From: an uncultured Chloroflexota bacterium
GTDB lineage: Bacteria; Chloroflexota; Anaerolineae; Caldilineales; Caldilineaceae
Reading direction: 5' to 3'
Length of the DNA: 19,106 nucleotides
Assembly (NCBI GenBank): GCA_903858085.1
Contig: CAIOHJ010000047.1
Location: forward strand, 1 to 19,106
Below the pieces are notes generated by a model. The model did not search any database. It had not been told where the DNA came from and saw only the letters and a list, made by a program, of their open reading frames with translations. A program made the translations under genes and the position numbers. Shown piece by piece: positions 7,859 through 15,391 of this stretch. Each line of letters begins with the position of its first letter. Positions within the stretch are counted from its first letter, which is position 1.

Positions 7859-8680
7859 TCAGGTGGCAGCCTGCAGGCTGCGCGCCTGGCGCCCCTGCCA
7901 CCAGCCCCAGACGGCGACCACGGCCAGCAGAGCGGCGCCGACCCAGGCGCCCCAGACCACCGCTGGGGTCGCGCTCTGTTTGACGGCGATGCCGAGAAAG
8001 GCCCAGACCAGGACGGCGACGTAGCCGAAGTTGTGCTCGCGCAGTGCAAAAATCAGGCCGAGCAGGCTGGCCACCCCCAGCAGCGCCAGCGTCCAGGTCA
8101 CTGGAGAGAGGGGAGCGCCACTCCACTGCCAATCCAGCGCCACCGTCGCCGCATTGGCCACGGTGGCCACCGTGATCCAGCCCAGATAGACGCTGAAGGG
8201 GAGGTGGGTTGTCCAGCGTTCGCCCGCCGACACTGTAGTGCGCCAGGGGGCCAGCTGCCCGTAGACCACAATCAGGCTGGCCAGCAGCAGCAGCATCACC
8301 GCCAGGCTCAGCGTGAACTGGTTGTAGTGCCAAAGAAAAATCCAGAGAGAGTTGGCGACCCCACTCACCACGTAGGGCCAGCCGATCGCACGCAGGCGTG
8401 GGTTGGTCCGCTGTGCTGGCAGCGCCTGGTAGACCATGTAGGCCAGCCAGCCCAGATAGATGATCCCCCAGATGGAGAAGACATAACCCGCTGGTGTGAA
8501 CAACGAAGGAAAGCGGTCGGAGATCTCACCGGTGGTCTGGCCATTCAAGGGCAGGCCGGTGGCCAGCCCGTTGACGGCGATGGTGCCCAGTGTTGCCACA
8601 ATTACGGCGAACTGGCGCCAGTAGTCGCCGCTGACCGCCGTTGCACGGTGGGAGCGCTTCTTGTCGATTGTCGTGCTCAT
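7859..8680 (-). CDS. TspO/MBR-like tryptophan-rich membrane protein
   Basis: This 273-residue polytopic inner-membrane protein has about eight hydrophobic segments (near 24-40, 62-85, 99-118, 122-141, 159-180, 192-212, 218-233, 236-262). The segment NGLATGLPLNGQTTGEISD (37-55), followed by FTPAGYVFSIWGIIYLGW (61-78), is the hallmark of the long bacterial relatives annotated as tryptophan-rich sensory proteins. Classical TspO is about 160 residues with five helices, so this is an extended variant. TspO proteins bind tetrapyrroles and in Rhodobacter influence pigment genes. The ATG at 8680 has AAGG 6 nt upstream; the longer frame to 8833 runs into the divergent SDR gene. It is probably co-transcribed with crtI. 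What it binds here is unknown. Confidence 0.8.
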   Translation of the reverse strand: MSTTIDKKRSHRATAVSGDYWRQFAVIVATLGTIAVNGLATGLPLNGQTTGEISDRFPSLFTPAGYVFSIWGIIYLGWLAYMVYQALPAQRTNPRLRAIGWPYVVSGVANSLWIFLWHYNQFTLSLAVMLLLLASLIVVYGQLAPWRTTVSAGERWTTHLPFSVYLGWITVATVANAATVALDWQWSGAPLSPVTWTLALLGVASLLGLIFALREHNFGYVAVLVWAFLGIAVKQSATPAVVWGAWVGAALLAVVAVWGWWQGRQARSLQAAT

Positions 8681-8704
8681 CTTGGCCTTTCCTTTTGTAG
8701 TGGT

Positions 8705-8732
8705 TTTGTACAGCTTTAATCTATGGTAAAAT
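8705..8732 (+). promoter_or_regulatory. Candidate sigma-70 promoter of the SDR gene
   Basis: TTTGTA (8705-8710) and TAAAAT (8727-8732) are 16 bp apart in the AT-rich gap between the divergent TspO-like and SDR genes. Transcription would start near 8740, leaving a leader of about 40 nt to the ATG at 8782. That leader length argues against the GTG at 8746 as the start. Confidence 0.4.
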
Positions 8733-8781
8733 AACAGAGGATTCAGTGAGTACGCTTCTATTTGTGGGCAGGAGAACGGAG

Positions 8782-9684
8782 ATGGGCACGCAGCCATTGG
8801 CGGGACGGGTGGCGGTTGTTGCGGGGGCGACACGGGGGGCGGGCCGTGGGATTGCCCGCATGCTGGGCGAAGCGGGTGCGGTCGTCTACTGCAGCGGGCG
8901 GAGCGTGCGCGGCGCGTTGGCCAGCGGCCCTGCCCGGCCAGAGACGATCGACGAGAGCGCCGAGTGGGTCACTGCCCACGGCGGGAAGGGCATTGCTGTG
9001 CAGGTCGACCACAGCGATGCCCGCCAGGTGGAGCAGCTTTTTGCCCGTGTCTGGGAGGAACAAGGCCGTCTCGACCTGTTGGTCAACGACATCTGGGGAG
9101 GGGACGAGCTGACAGAATGGGGGGTTCCGTTTTGGGAGTTGGATCTCGACCGGGGGATTCGCCTGCTGCGGCGTGCGATCGACACCCACATTGTTACAGC
9201 CCGTTTTGCAGCCCCGCTGTTGGTGGCGCAGCGCAGCGGGCTGGTCGTGGAGATCACAGATGGGGACAGCCCGCGCTACCGCGGCAATTTTTTCTACGAC
9301 CTGGCCAAGGCGACGGTGATCCGAATGGCCTATGCGCTGGGGGAGGAGTTAAAATTTTGTCAGGTCACAGCGTTGGCTGTGACCCCTGGGTTTTTGCGTT
9401 CTGAGGCGATGCTGGACCATTTTGGGGTGACCGAGGCCAACTGGCAGGAGGGGGCTGCTCGCGAACCACATTTTATTGCGTCAGAGACCCCCTGTTTTGT
9501 CGGGCGTGCTGTGGCTGCGCTGGCTGCCGACCCGGCGGTAGCTGCCAAAAATGGCGGGGTGTACAGCTCCTGGGGGCTGTCTGACGAATATGGTTTCAGC
9601 GACATCGACGGGCGTCGTCCCCATTGGGGGCGTTATTTTGCCAGCCATGTCGAGCCGGAACTGGGTGCAGCTGCTGACCGCTGA
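8782..9684 (+). CDS. Short-chain dehydrogenase/reductase (SDR)
   Basis: A 300-residue cytoplasmic oxidoreductase of the classical SDR fold. The cofactor loop GATRGAGRG lies at 15-23, and GR at 39-40 fits NADP(H) preference. The NNAG motif is replaced by NDIWGG (102-107), and the catalytic pair is Y172-x3-K176 in YDLAK. The usual serine about 13 residues before the tyrosine is T159. The ATG at 8782 has AGGAG 7 nt upstream. A GTG at 8746 also has an AGAGG but would add 12 unconserved residues and sits too close to the likely transcription start. The gene is divergent from the TspO-like/crtI pair and convergent with mmdB, ending 14 nt from it. The substrate is unknown. The extra length (typical SDRs are about 250) resembles DHRS1-like members. 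Confidence 0.88.
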   Translation: MGTQPLAGRVAVVAGATRGAGRGIARMLGEAGAVVYCSGRSVRGALASGPARPETIDESAEWVTAHGGKGIAVQVDHSDARQVEQLFARVWEEQGRLDLLVNDIWGGDELTEWGVPFWELDLDRGIRLLRRAIDTHIVTARFAAPLLVAQRSGLVVEITDGDSPRYRGNFFYDLAKATVIRMAYALGEELKFCQVTALAVTPGFLRSEAMLDHFGVTEANWQEGAAREPHFIASETPCFVGRAVAALAADPAVAAKNGGVYSSWGLSDEYGFSDIDGRRPHWGRYFASHVEPELGAAADR

Positions 9685-9698
9685 AGGAACTGTGCCGT

Positions 9699-10850
9699 TC
9701 AGGCGAACCCCAACCCAGTGACCAGGGCGAGCAGCAGCCCGCCGGCGACGACGCTGCCAAGCTGGCCGGCTGTGTTGGCCCCCATGGCGTGCATGAGCAA
9801 AAAGTTGTTGTAGTCTTCTGCTTGAGCGACCTGGGCGGCCAGACGGCCGGCCATCGGGAAGGCCGAGATGCCGCAGGCGCCGACCAGCGGGTTGATTTTG
9901 CGTCCGGAGAGCACATACATGAATTTGCCGAAGAGCAGCCCGGCGACAGTGTCCATGACAAAGGCAAACAGTCCCAGCGCCAGAACCAGCAGGGTCTGCC
10001 ACTGGAAGCCGGTGGCTGGGCTGTAAAGAAAGCGTTCCGCTGTCATGGTGGCGCCGATGGCCAGCCCCAGAAAGAGGGTCGAGATGTTGGCGATTTCATG
10101 TTGGGCTGCCAGGCTGAGCCGTTCTACCACCAGCGCCTCACGCAGCAGGTTGCCCAACATCAGGCTCGCAATCAGCGGGGCCGCAGCGGGGGCGATCAGG
10201 CTGACAAAGATCGTCGCTGCGACCGGGAAGATCAATACGGCCGCCCGCGCCACCGGACGGGGCGCATATTCCATCCGCACCCGCCGCTCAGCTGGCGTCG
10301 TCAGCCACCGCATCAAAGGCGGCTGGAGAAGGGGGATCAGGCTCATGTACGAATAGGCCGCCACGGCGATCGGCCCCAGCAGATGGGGGGCCAGCTGTGT
10401 CCCCACAAAAATGGCTGTGGGCCCGTCGATGGCGCCGATCACCCCGATGGCTGCCGCCTCTTTCAGATCGAAGCCCAGCAGCGCAGCCAGCAGCAGAGTC
10501 ACATAGATGCCTACCTGGCCTGCGGCGCCCATCAGCACCAGCTGGGGCTGGGCCAGCAGCGGTCGGAAGTCGATCATCGCCCCCACGCCGACAAAGATCA
10601 GCAACGGAAAGAGTTCGGTCTCGATCCCCAACCGATAGAGGGTCTCCAGCCAGGAACCGGGCGTGTACGCGGACATGCCCAGATTGGCAAAGATGCAGCC
10701 GGCCCCGATCGGCAGCAACAGCAGCGGTTCATAGCCCCGTTCGACCGCCAGATAGATCAAGAGCGCGCCGGCGGCGATCATCGCCAGGTTGGCCCAGGTG
10801 AAGAAGTGAATCCCCTCTGTCAGGAGAGCGAACAGTTCTTGGAGCGGCAT
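9699..10850 (-). CDS. mmdB: Na+-translocating decarboxylase beta subunit (methylmalonyl-CoA type)
   Basis: A 383-residue polytopic membrane protein of the OadB/GcdB/MmdB family, which removes CO2 from carboxybiotin and couples this to Na+ export. Diagnostic stretches are FPLLIFVGVGAMIDFRPLL (81-99), GVIGAIDGPTAIFVG (136-150) with the conserved membrane aspartate D142, NPLVGACGISAFPMAGR (320-336), and MHAMGANTAGQLGSVVAGG (353-371) with N359. About ten hydrophobic segments are seen. It starts 2 nt after the mmdC stop with only a weak GGGCGG before the ATG, so translation is probably coupled to mmdC. It is the last gene of the mmd operon; no terminator lies in the 14 nt before the convergent SDR gene. 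The beta family is unambiguous; the substrate is inferred from mmdA. Confidence 0.93.
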   Translation of the reverse strand: MPLQELFALLTEGIHFFTWANLAMIAAGALLIYLAVERGYEPLLLLPIGAGCIFANLGMSAYTPGSWLETLYRLGIETELFPLLIFVGVGAMIDFRPLLAQPQLVLMGAAGQVGIYVTLLLAALLGFDLKEAAAIGVIGAIDGPTAIFVGTQLAPHLLGPIAVAAYSYMSLIPLLQPPLMRWLTTPAERRVRMEYAPRPVARAAVLIFPVAATIFVSLIAPAAAPLIASLMLGNLLREALVVERLSLAAQHEIANISTLFLGLAIGATMTAERFLYSPATGFQWQTLLVLALGLFAFVMDTVAGLLFGKFMYVLSGRKINPLVGACGISAFPMAGRLAAQVAQAEDYNNFLLMHAMGANTAGQLGSVVAGGLLLALVTGLGFA

Positions 10851-10852
10851 GG

Positions 10853-11281
10853 TCAGCCGCCCGCCGCAGGGGGCGGTACATCCAGGCGGCGCAGCTGCAG
10901 AAGTGGCTGGCCGTGGTGGACATGTTCTCCGGCCGCAACGTGCACACGCTCCACGGTGCCAGCGTAGGGGCTGCGGATCGGGTTGTTCATCTTCATCGAT
11001 TCAATTGTGCAGAGCAGCTGGCCAGCGGCCACCGGGTCGCCCGCCTTGACGGCGACCTGCACGATGTCGCCGGGCAGCGGTGCTGGCACGGTCCCTGGCA
11101 GATAGGTGGTGGGCCGTCTGTTCGGCGGTGTGCTGGCGGCGGGCGGTGTGCTGGCGGCGGGGCTGGCTTCTGGCCAGACCTCGACTTGTTCGCCGTCGAC
11201 CCTGGCTTGGACAGGGCGGCTCTGGAGATCATCGATCTCCACCGTATAGGTCTGGCCGTCGATGCGGACGCGTAGTTGCAT
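10853..11281 (-). CDS. mmdC: Biotin carrier protein of the Na+-pump decarboxylase
   Basis: The 142-residue carrier moves carboxybiotin from the MmdA carboxyltransferase to the membrane MmdB. A short N-terminal beta-rich segment (1-36) is followed by a flexible Ala/Pro linker (about 38-60) and a biotinyl domain (about 62-132). The biotinylated lysine is K97 in ESMKM, a variant of the usual EAMKM. The linker contains AASTPP twice in tandem. GGGAG lies 6 nt before the ATG at 11281. The gap to mmdD is 13 nt and to mmdB 2 nt. A lipoyl domain is excluded by the MKM motif. Biotin ligase is not encoded in the window. Confidence 0.92.
   Translation of the reverse strand: MQLRVRIDGQTYTVEIDDLQSRPVQARVDGEQVEVWPEASPAASTPPAASTPPNRRPTTYLPGTVPAPLPGDIVQVAVKAGDPVAAGQLLCTIESMKMNNPIRSPYAGTVERVHVAAGEHVHHGQPLLQLRRLDVPPPAAGG
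11124..11159. repeat. Two 18-bp tandem units in the mmdC linker
   Basis: An 18-bp unit (GGCGGTGTGCTGGCGGCG and its next copy) occurs twice in tandem and encodes AASTPP-AASTPP at residues 42-53 of the carrier's linker. Copy number could change in frame by slippage and alter linker length. Confidence 0.8.
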
Positions 11282-11294
11282 GGAAGCTCCCAGT

Positions 11295-11633
11295 TCACGG
11301 TTTTGTCGGCGGGGGGCGGTGGAAGGGGCGAAAGTTCAGCGCTCGGCTGCGTTGGACAGCCTGCCACGGCGAGAGTGCGGCGGGTCTGTTCTCTCTGGCG
11401 GGGGGGGCAGTGGCCAGGGCCACGGCGACCGCTGCGGCAGCAGCGCGGTGTCTGGCGCTTTGGGCGCTGCGCTCTGCCGGGGCTGTGGCAGCTTCTTCTG
11501 TCTTCACTTCAGATGGGGGCGTGGTGAGCCGCACCAATGCGGCCATCAGCCCCCACATGACGGCCAGGACGACAAAGATCAGGGTGACCCCGACTGCGGC
11601 GATGGCTACAGCTTGTTCGAATACCTCCCACAT
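11295..11633 (-). CDS. mmdD: Decarboxylase small membrane-anchor subunit (OadG/MmdD family)
   Basis: A 112-residue protein with one N-terminal transmembrane helix (about 8-31, VAIAAVGVTLIFVVLAVMWG), a charged Ala/Pro linker, an Ala-rich amphipathic helix (about 64-76) and the C-terminal SPWQAVQRSRALNFRPF that resembles the conserved tail of gamma/delta subunits. Such subunits hold the carboxyltransferase and the membrane beta subunit together. The frame is open to 11729, but the extra residues lie within the end of mmdA. The ATG at 11633 has GGGG about 8 nt upstream and begins directly at the helix. It sits between mmdA (55 nt) and mmdC (13 nt), the order seen in Veillonella and Propionigenium mmd operons. 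Sequence conservation in this family is low, so the call rests partly on context. Confidence 0.85.
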   Translation of the reverse strand: MWEVFEQAVAIAAVGVTLIFVVLAVMWGLMAALVRLTTPPSEVKTEEAATAPAERSAQSARHRAAAAAVAVALATAPPARENRPAALSPWQAVQRSRALNFRPFHRPPPTKP

Positions 11634-11688
11634 CCTGCTTTCCCCATTTTTCCCCCCTCTTTGGGGGCTCTTCTGCGGCGCTCTGTCG

Positions 11689-13227
11689 CTAGGCCGGCAT
11701 GTTGCCATGGCGCCGGGCGAGCGGGACAACTGCTTTCTGGCGCAGCGCAGCCAGTGCGGCCAACAGCCTCTGGCGGGTCTCTGCTGGTTCGATCACCTCG
11801 TCAACAAAGCCGCTCGCCGCAGCCACATAGGGGTTGAGGTAGCGTTCCCGGTACTCCTCGGCGTAGCGGGCGCGGGCCTGGGCAGGGTCATCCGCCTGGG
11901 CAATCTCTTTGCGGTAGAGGATGCTGGCTGCCCCCTCTCCTCCCATCACGGCGATTTCGGCGCTGGGCCAGGCGAGGGTGATGTCTGTGCCCAGCTGTTT
12001 GCTGCTCATGACCACATAGGCGCCGCCGTAGGCTTTGCGGGTGACGACACTGATTTTGGGCACGGTCGCCGTGGAATAGGCGTAGACAATTTTGGCCCCA
12101 TGCCGAATGATGCCATGGTACTCTTGATCGATGCCGGGGAGAAAGCCTGGGGTATCGACCAAAGTGACAAGTGGGAGGTTGAAGGCATCGCAGAAGCGCA
12201 CAAAACGTGCGATCTTGTCTGACGCGTCGATATCGAGCGCGCCGGCCAGCACCTCTGGCTCCTGCGCCACCACGCCGACCGGCTGGCCGGCCAGCCGTGC
12301 CAGCCCGACAACCGCGTTGCGCGCAAACTGCTCCTGGATCTCCAAAAACGAGTGGATGTCGACAATCTGCTCGATCACAGTGTGCATCGAGTAGGGCTGA
12401 CGCACGTCGAAGGGGACGATGCTGTTGAGCAGGGTGTCTGCCTGGGCGGGGGCTGACCCGGCCCCTGCCAGCGGTGGGTTTTCCAGGTGGTTGGAGGGGA
12501 GGTAGCCCAACAGCTGTCGTGCCAGGTCGATCGCTCTGGTTTCGTCCGACCGGACAAAATGGGCCAGCCCGCTGGTGGAGAGGTGGATGCTGGCCCCACC
12601 CAGCTGTTCGGCGTCGACTGTCTCGCCCGTGACGGCCCGGACCACCTCCGGGCCGGTCAGGAACATGTAGGAGTGTCCTTCGACCATCACCACCAGGTCA
12701 GTCAGGGCAGGGGAGTACGCGGCGCCGCCGGCACAGGGGCCGAGCAGCAGGCTGATCTGGGGGACGATGCCCGAATAGGTTGCGTTGCGCCGGAAGATGT
12801 CGGCGTAGCCGCCCAGTCCATAGATGCCCTCCTGGATCCGTGCTCCCCCCGAGTCGATCAGCCCCACGATCGGGGCGCCGGCGTCGACGGCCAGATCCAT
12901 CACCTGACAAATTTTGCGTCCATGCATCTCGCCCAGCGCCCCCCCGAAGACTGTGGCGTCCTGTGCGTAGGCAAAAACGGTGCGGCCATCGACCTGGCCA
13001 AAACCAACCACCACCCCGTCGCCGGGCGGGCCCTCTCTGTCCAGCCGTGTGCTGGCCAGCAGGCCCAGCTCTTGAAAGGTAGAGGGGTCGAAGAGTTGGG
13101 CCAGCCGCTCGCGTGCGGTACGTCGCCCTTTGGCATGGTGGCGTTCGACGCGCTCGCGGCCTCCACCCTCCAGTGCCAGCTCGCGCCGTTTGCGCAGGGC
13201 CAGAATTCTGGGATCTTCAGCTGACAT
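11689..13227 (-). CDS. mmdA: Methylmalonyl-CoA decarboxylase alpha subunit (carboxyltransferase)
   Basis: This 512-residue cytoplasmic carboxyltransferase of the PccB/MmdA family transfers the carboxyl group of (S)-methylmalonyl-CoA to biotin, releasing propionyl-CoA. Both crotonase-like halves are complete: DSGGARIQEG (125-134) and GPCAGGAAYSPALTD (163-177) in the first, VDTPGFLPG (357-365), RKAYGGAYVVM (397-407) and AWPSAEIAVMGGEGA (419-433) in the second. The ATG at 13227 has a perfect AGGAGG 5 nt upstream. Length matches MmdA (about 510) rather than glutaconyl-CoA decarboxylase alpha (about 590). OadA belongs to another family. On its own it could be a propionyl-CoA carboxylase beta chain, but the adjacent mmdD, mmdC and mmdB make the Na+-pump reading strong. 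Confidence 0.92.
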   Translation of the reverse strand: MSAEDPRILALRKRRELALEGGGRERVERHHAKGRRTARERLAQLFDPSTFQELGLLASTRLDREGPPGDGVVVGFGQVDGRTVFAYAQDATVFGGALGEMHGRKICQVMDLAVDAGAPIVGLIDSGGARIQEGIYGLGGYADIFRRNATYSGIVPQISLLLGPCAGGAAYSPALTDLVVMVEGHSYMFLTGPEVVRAVTGETVDAEQLGGASIHLSTSGLAHFVRSDETRAIDLARQLLGYLPSNHLENPPLAGAGSAPAQADTLLNSIVPFDVRQPYSMHTVIEQIVDIHSFLEIQEQFARNAVVGLARLAGQPVGVVAQEPEVLAGALDIDASDKIARFVRFCDAFNLPLVTLVDTPGFLPGIDQEYHGIIRHGAKIVYAYSTATVPKISVVTRKAYGGAYVVMSSKQLGTDITLAWPSAEIAVMGGEGAASILYRKEIAQADDPAQARARYAEEYRERYLNPYVAAASGFVDEVIEPAETRQRLLAALAALRQKAVVPLARRHGNMPA

Positions 13228-13320
13228 TGTACCCTCCTGGCACAGAACGGTGCAGGTGGCGTAACAGGGTGGCAGCGAGCCACCGGCGTCCCAACCGGGG
13301 CGCTGTGTTCCCGGCTGGGC

Positions 13321-14439
13321 TCAGTACGTCCGTCTGACCACGAATTCACAAAGCCCGTAGAGCGAGTGGCGGTACGGGTTGTCGGGCAGCGCCCGCAGAT
13401 CGTCGACAGCCTTGTGCAGAAAAGAGCGGGCTTCCTCGCGTGCGGCCTCGATCGCGGGGCTGGCGCACAGGCGGGTGACCAGGTCGGTGACTGCCTGGCT
13501 CCAGGCTGCCGGGTCGCCGTCGTCTGCCTCCATCTGTGCCTCCTCCAGCTGGGCAACCACCTCGGTCGGGCAGGGGTGACAGTGCAAATAATGGAAGAAG
13601 GGCAAAGTCAGCGTCCCCTGGTGGAGGTCGCTGCCGGCAGGTTTGCCCAGCGTGCTGTCATCCCCGGTAAAATCAAGGACGTCGTCGATGATCTGAAAGG
13701 CCATCCCAAAATTATAGCCGAAACGGTTCAGATCGGCGATGCGCTCTTCAGGCAGTTGGGTCAGGAGCGCGGCGCCCTGGGTGGCGGCACAGAAGAGGCT
13801 GGCCGTTTTGGCGTAGATGCGCTGGTAGTAGTTGGCACGGTCCTGGGCAAAACGGTAGCGGTCTTTGAGCTGGCGAAGCTCACCGTCGACAATAATCCGC
13901 AGCGTGTCGCTGAACAGCTCGATCACGCGGAGATTCTGGGTTTCCGCAGAAAAGCGTGCCGCCGTGCCAAACAGGTAGTTGCCGGCCAGCACCGTCGAGA
14001 GTCCGTTCCAACGGGCGTTGAGGGTTGGAGCGCCGCGGCGAAGCAAGGCACCGTCGATCACGTCGTCGTGCACCAACGTGGCTGTGTGAAGCATTTCAAC
14101 CGAGGCCGCCAACGCGATGGCTGGCTGGGTGCGCGAGGTGCCGGGCAGCGCCGTGTTCAGTTCGGAGGCGAGCAGGGCCAGCGCCGGGCGCAACCGTTTG
14201 CCGCCGCTGCCGATCAGGTTGGCAAAGGCTTCGGCGAGGGGGGCAAAGAGCAGCGAATCCACGGAGCGCAGCCTCTGTTCGACCTGGCGCAGCGCAGGCT
14301 GGATCGGCGCGAACAGGGCGTTGACATCCGGAGCCCCGCTGTAGGCGGGGGCGGGCGGATCCGCCACAGGGGCCCGCACGGCGGCGTCCAGGAACTTTCT
14401 AGACAAATACTGCGGTGTGGTGAGTTGCTGAGTCAACAC
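13321..14439 (-). CDS. Long-chain trans-polyprenyl diphosphate synthase
   Basis: A 372-residue all-alpha prenyltransferase that adds isopentenyl diphosphate units to an allylic diphosphate, normally for quinone side chains. GGKRLRPAL lies at 79-87, the first Asp-rich motif HDDVID places DDxxD at 125-129, and the second DDVLD lies at 252-256. The residues before the first motif are small (ATLVH), which in this family permits long products rather than stopping at C15 or C20. The chosen start is GTG at 14439, with GGAGGA 8 nt upstream; it overlaps the tatD end by 41 nt. The frame is open to 14538 but has no better site. An N-terminal extension of about 40 residues is rich in Pro/Ala. Product length is inferred. 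mmdA follows after 93 nt. Confidence 0.9.
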   Translation of the reverse strand: MLTQQLTTPQYLSRKFLDAAVRAPVADPPAPAYSGAPDVNALFAPIQPALRQVEQRLRSVDSLLFAPLAEAFANLIGSGGKRLRPALALLASELNTALPGTSRTQPAIALAASVEMLHTATLVHDDVIDGALLRRGAPTLNARWNGLSTVLAGNYLFGTAARFSAETQNLRVIELFSDTLRIIVDGELRQLKDRYRFAQDRANYYQRIYAKTASLFCAATQGAALLTQLPEERIADLNRFGYNFGMAFQIIDDVLDFTGDDSTLGKPAGSDLHQGTLTLPFFHYLHCHPCPTEVVAQLEEAQMEADDGDPAAWSQAVTDLVTRLCASPAIEAAREEARSFLHKAVDDLRALPDNPYRHSLYGLCEFVVRRTY

Positions 14440-15268
14440 CGAACCGATCCTCCAGACCGTAAAAACGAAGTGCAGTGGCACTGGTCTGCGCCGCCAGCGC
14501 TGCAGGGGAGATGCCGTACAGCAGCGCCAGCTGTTCACAGACCAAGGCCAGCCGAGCGGGCTCGTTGCGTTGGCCCCGGTACGGGTGGGGGGTCAGGTAA
14601 GGAGCATCTGTCTCCAGCAGCAGCCGATCCAGCCGCAAGGCTGGCACCAGCGCCCGCAATGTCTGTGCGTTGCGGAAGGTGACTGCTCCCCCGAGCCCCA
14701 CCAAGAAGTTCCAAGAAAAAGCTTCCTCAGCCAGCGCAAGGTCGCCGCTGAAGGCGTGCAGCACCCCAGCGAAGGGGCGTCGGGCCAGCAGCGACCGTCT
14801 GTAGCCGCTGCTGGCCACCCAGCTGCGCAGAAGGTCGGCGACCGCTGCATTGGCTTCTCTGCTGTGGATCAACACCGGCAGCCCCAGCTCGGCCGCCAGA
14901 TCCAGCTGGGCGAGCAGCACCTGCTGCTGCAGCGCTGGGTCGACGTTGCCCCAATAAAAATCCAGCCCTATCTCGCCGATGGCCACCACCTTGGGCTGCT
15001 GGGCCAGTCTGTGCAGCGCTTGCAACGTCTCTGGGGTAAAACGATCGGCGCTGGTGGGGTGGATGCCGACGGCCACGTAGAGCCCTTCAACCTGTTCGGC
15101 CAGAGCCAGTGCCCGTCGGCACTGGTCGAGGTCAATCCCAGGATTGACCCAGAGGGTCACCCCAGCGGCCTGCGCGCGGGCGACGACTTCGGCGCGGTCT
15201 GCGTCGAACGGCGGCAGATCCAGATGGCAGTGGCTATCGATCAGGTAGGGCGTTTTGTATTCAGCCAT
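14399..15268 (-). CDS. tatD: TatD-family metal-dependent hydrolase (DNase)
   Basis: The 289-residue TIM-barrel hydrolase has all TatD metal ligands: DSHCHLD with H13 and H15, E99 in GEIGLDFYW, H135 in LIHSREA, H171 in VLHAFSG and D221 in LLETDAPYL. TatD enzymes are Mg2+-dependent 3'-5' exonucleases linked to DNA repair and turnover. The ATG at 15268 lies just before the first conserved strand but has no Shine-Dalgarno; a GTG at 15286 in the same frame would add six residues and is no better. The stretch between about 154 and 165 (ASSGYRRSLLARR) looks like a small insertion compared with shorter relatives. Its end overlaps the polyprenyl synthase start by 41 nt, so the two are coupled. Confidence 0.92.
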   Translation of the reverse strand: MAEYKTPYLIDSHCHLDLPPFDADRAEVVARAQAAGVTLWVNPGIDLDQCRRALALAEQVEGLYVAVGIHPTSADRFTPETLQALHRLAQQPKVVAIGEIGLDFYWGNVDPALQQQVLLAQLDLAAELGLPVLIHSREANAAVADLLRSWVASSGYRRSLLARRPFAGVLHAFSGDLALAEEAFSWNFLVGLGGAVTFRNAQTLRALVPALRLDRLLLETDAPYLTPHPYRGQRNEPARLALVCEQLALLYGISPAALAAQTSATALRFYGLEDRFGVDSATHHTAVFV

Positions 15269-15322
15269 TTCACACAAAGAGTACACAAATTAAGTTCAAA
15301 CTCTACACAACCCAGCTTGTTC

Positions 15323-15331
15323 ATTTTATCA
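15323..15331 (-). promoter_or_regulatory. Extended -10 promoter for tatD and downstream genes
   Basis: On the minus strand TGATAAAAT matches the extended -10 form TG-N-TANNNT, in an AT-rich patch between the phosphomutase and tatD. No convincing -35 is seen, as expected for this promoter type. It would give a leader of about 48 nt before tatD and could drive tatD, the prenyl synthase and possibly the mmd genes. Confidence 0.45.
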
Positions 15332-15391
15332 CAGAGGCAACAGATAAAACGTAGGTCAGATTGCACATGGGAGGGGAGGCTGGGTATCGGT

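Noticed and set aside
7773..8333. N-terminal extension of crtI to 681 residues
   Set aside because: The extra part runs antiparallel in frame through the TspO-like gene and ends exactly where the CrtI fold and a good ribosome site begin.
9681..9702. CTGAA/TTCAG inverted repeat between the SDR and mmdB stops as a terminator
   Set aside because: A stem of only 5 bp with a 12-nt loop and no T run on either strand.
9699..13227. Glutaconyl-CoA or oxaloacetate decarboxylase instead of methylmalonyl-CoA type
   Set aside because: The alpha subunit has MmdA length and PccB-like motifs. OadA would be a pyruvate-carboxylase-like protein with fused biotin domain, and GcdA is notably longer.
13366..14682. 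Plus-strand open frame of 438 codons
   Set aside because: It lies opposite the polyprenyl synthase and tatD; no domain features.
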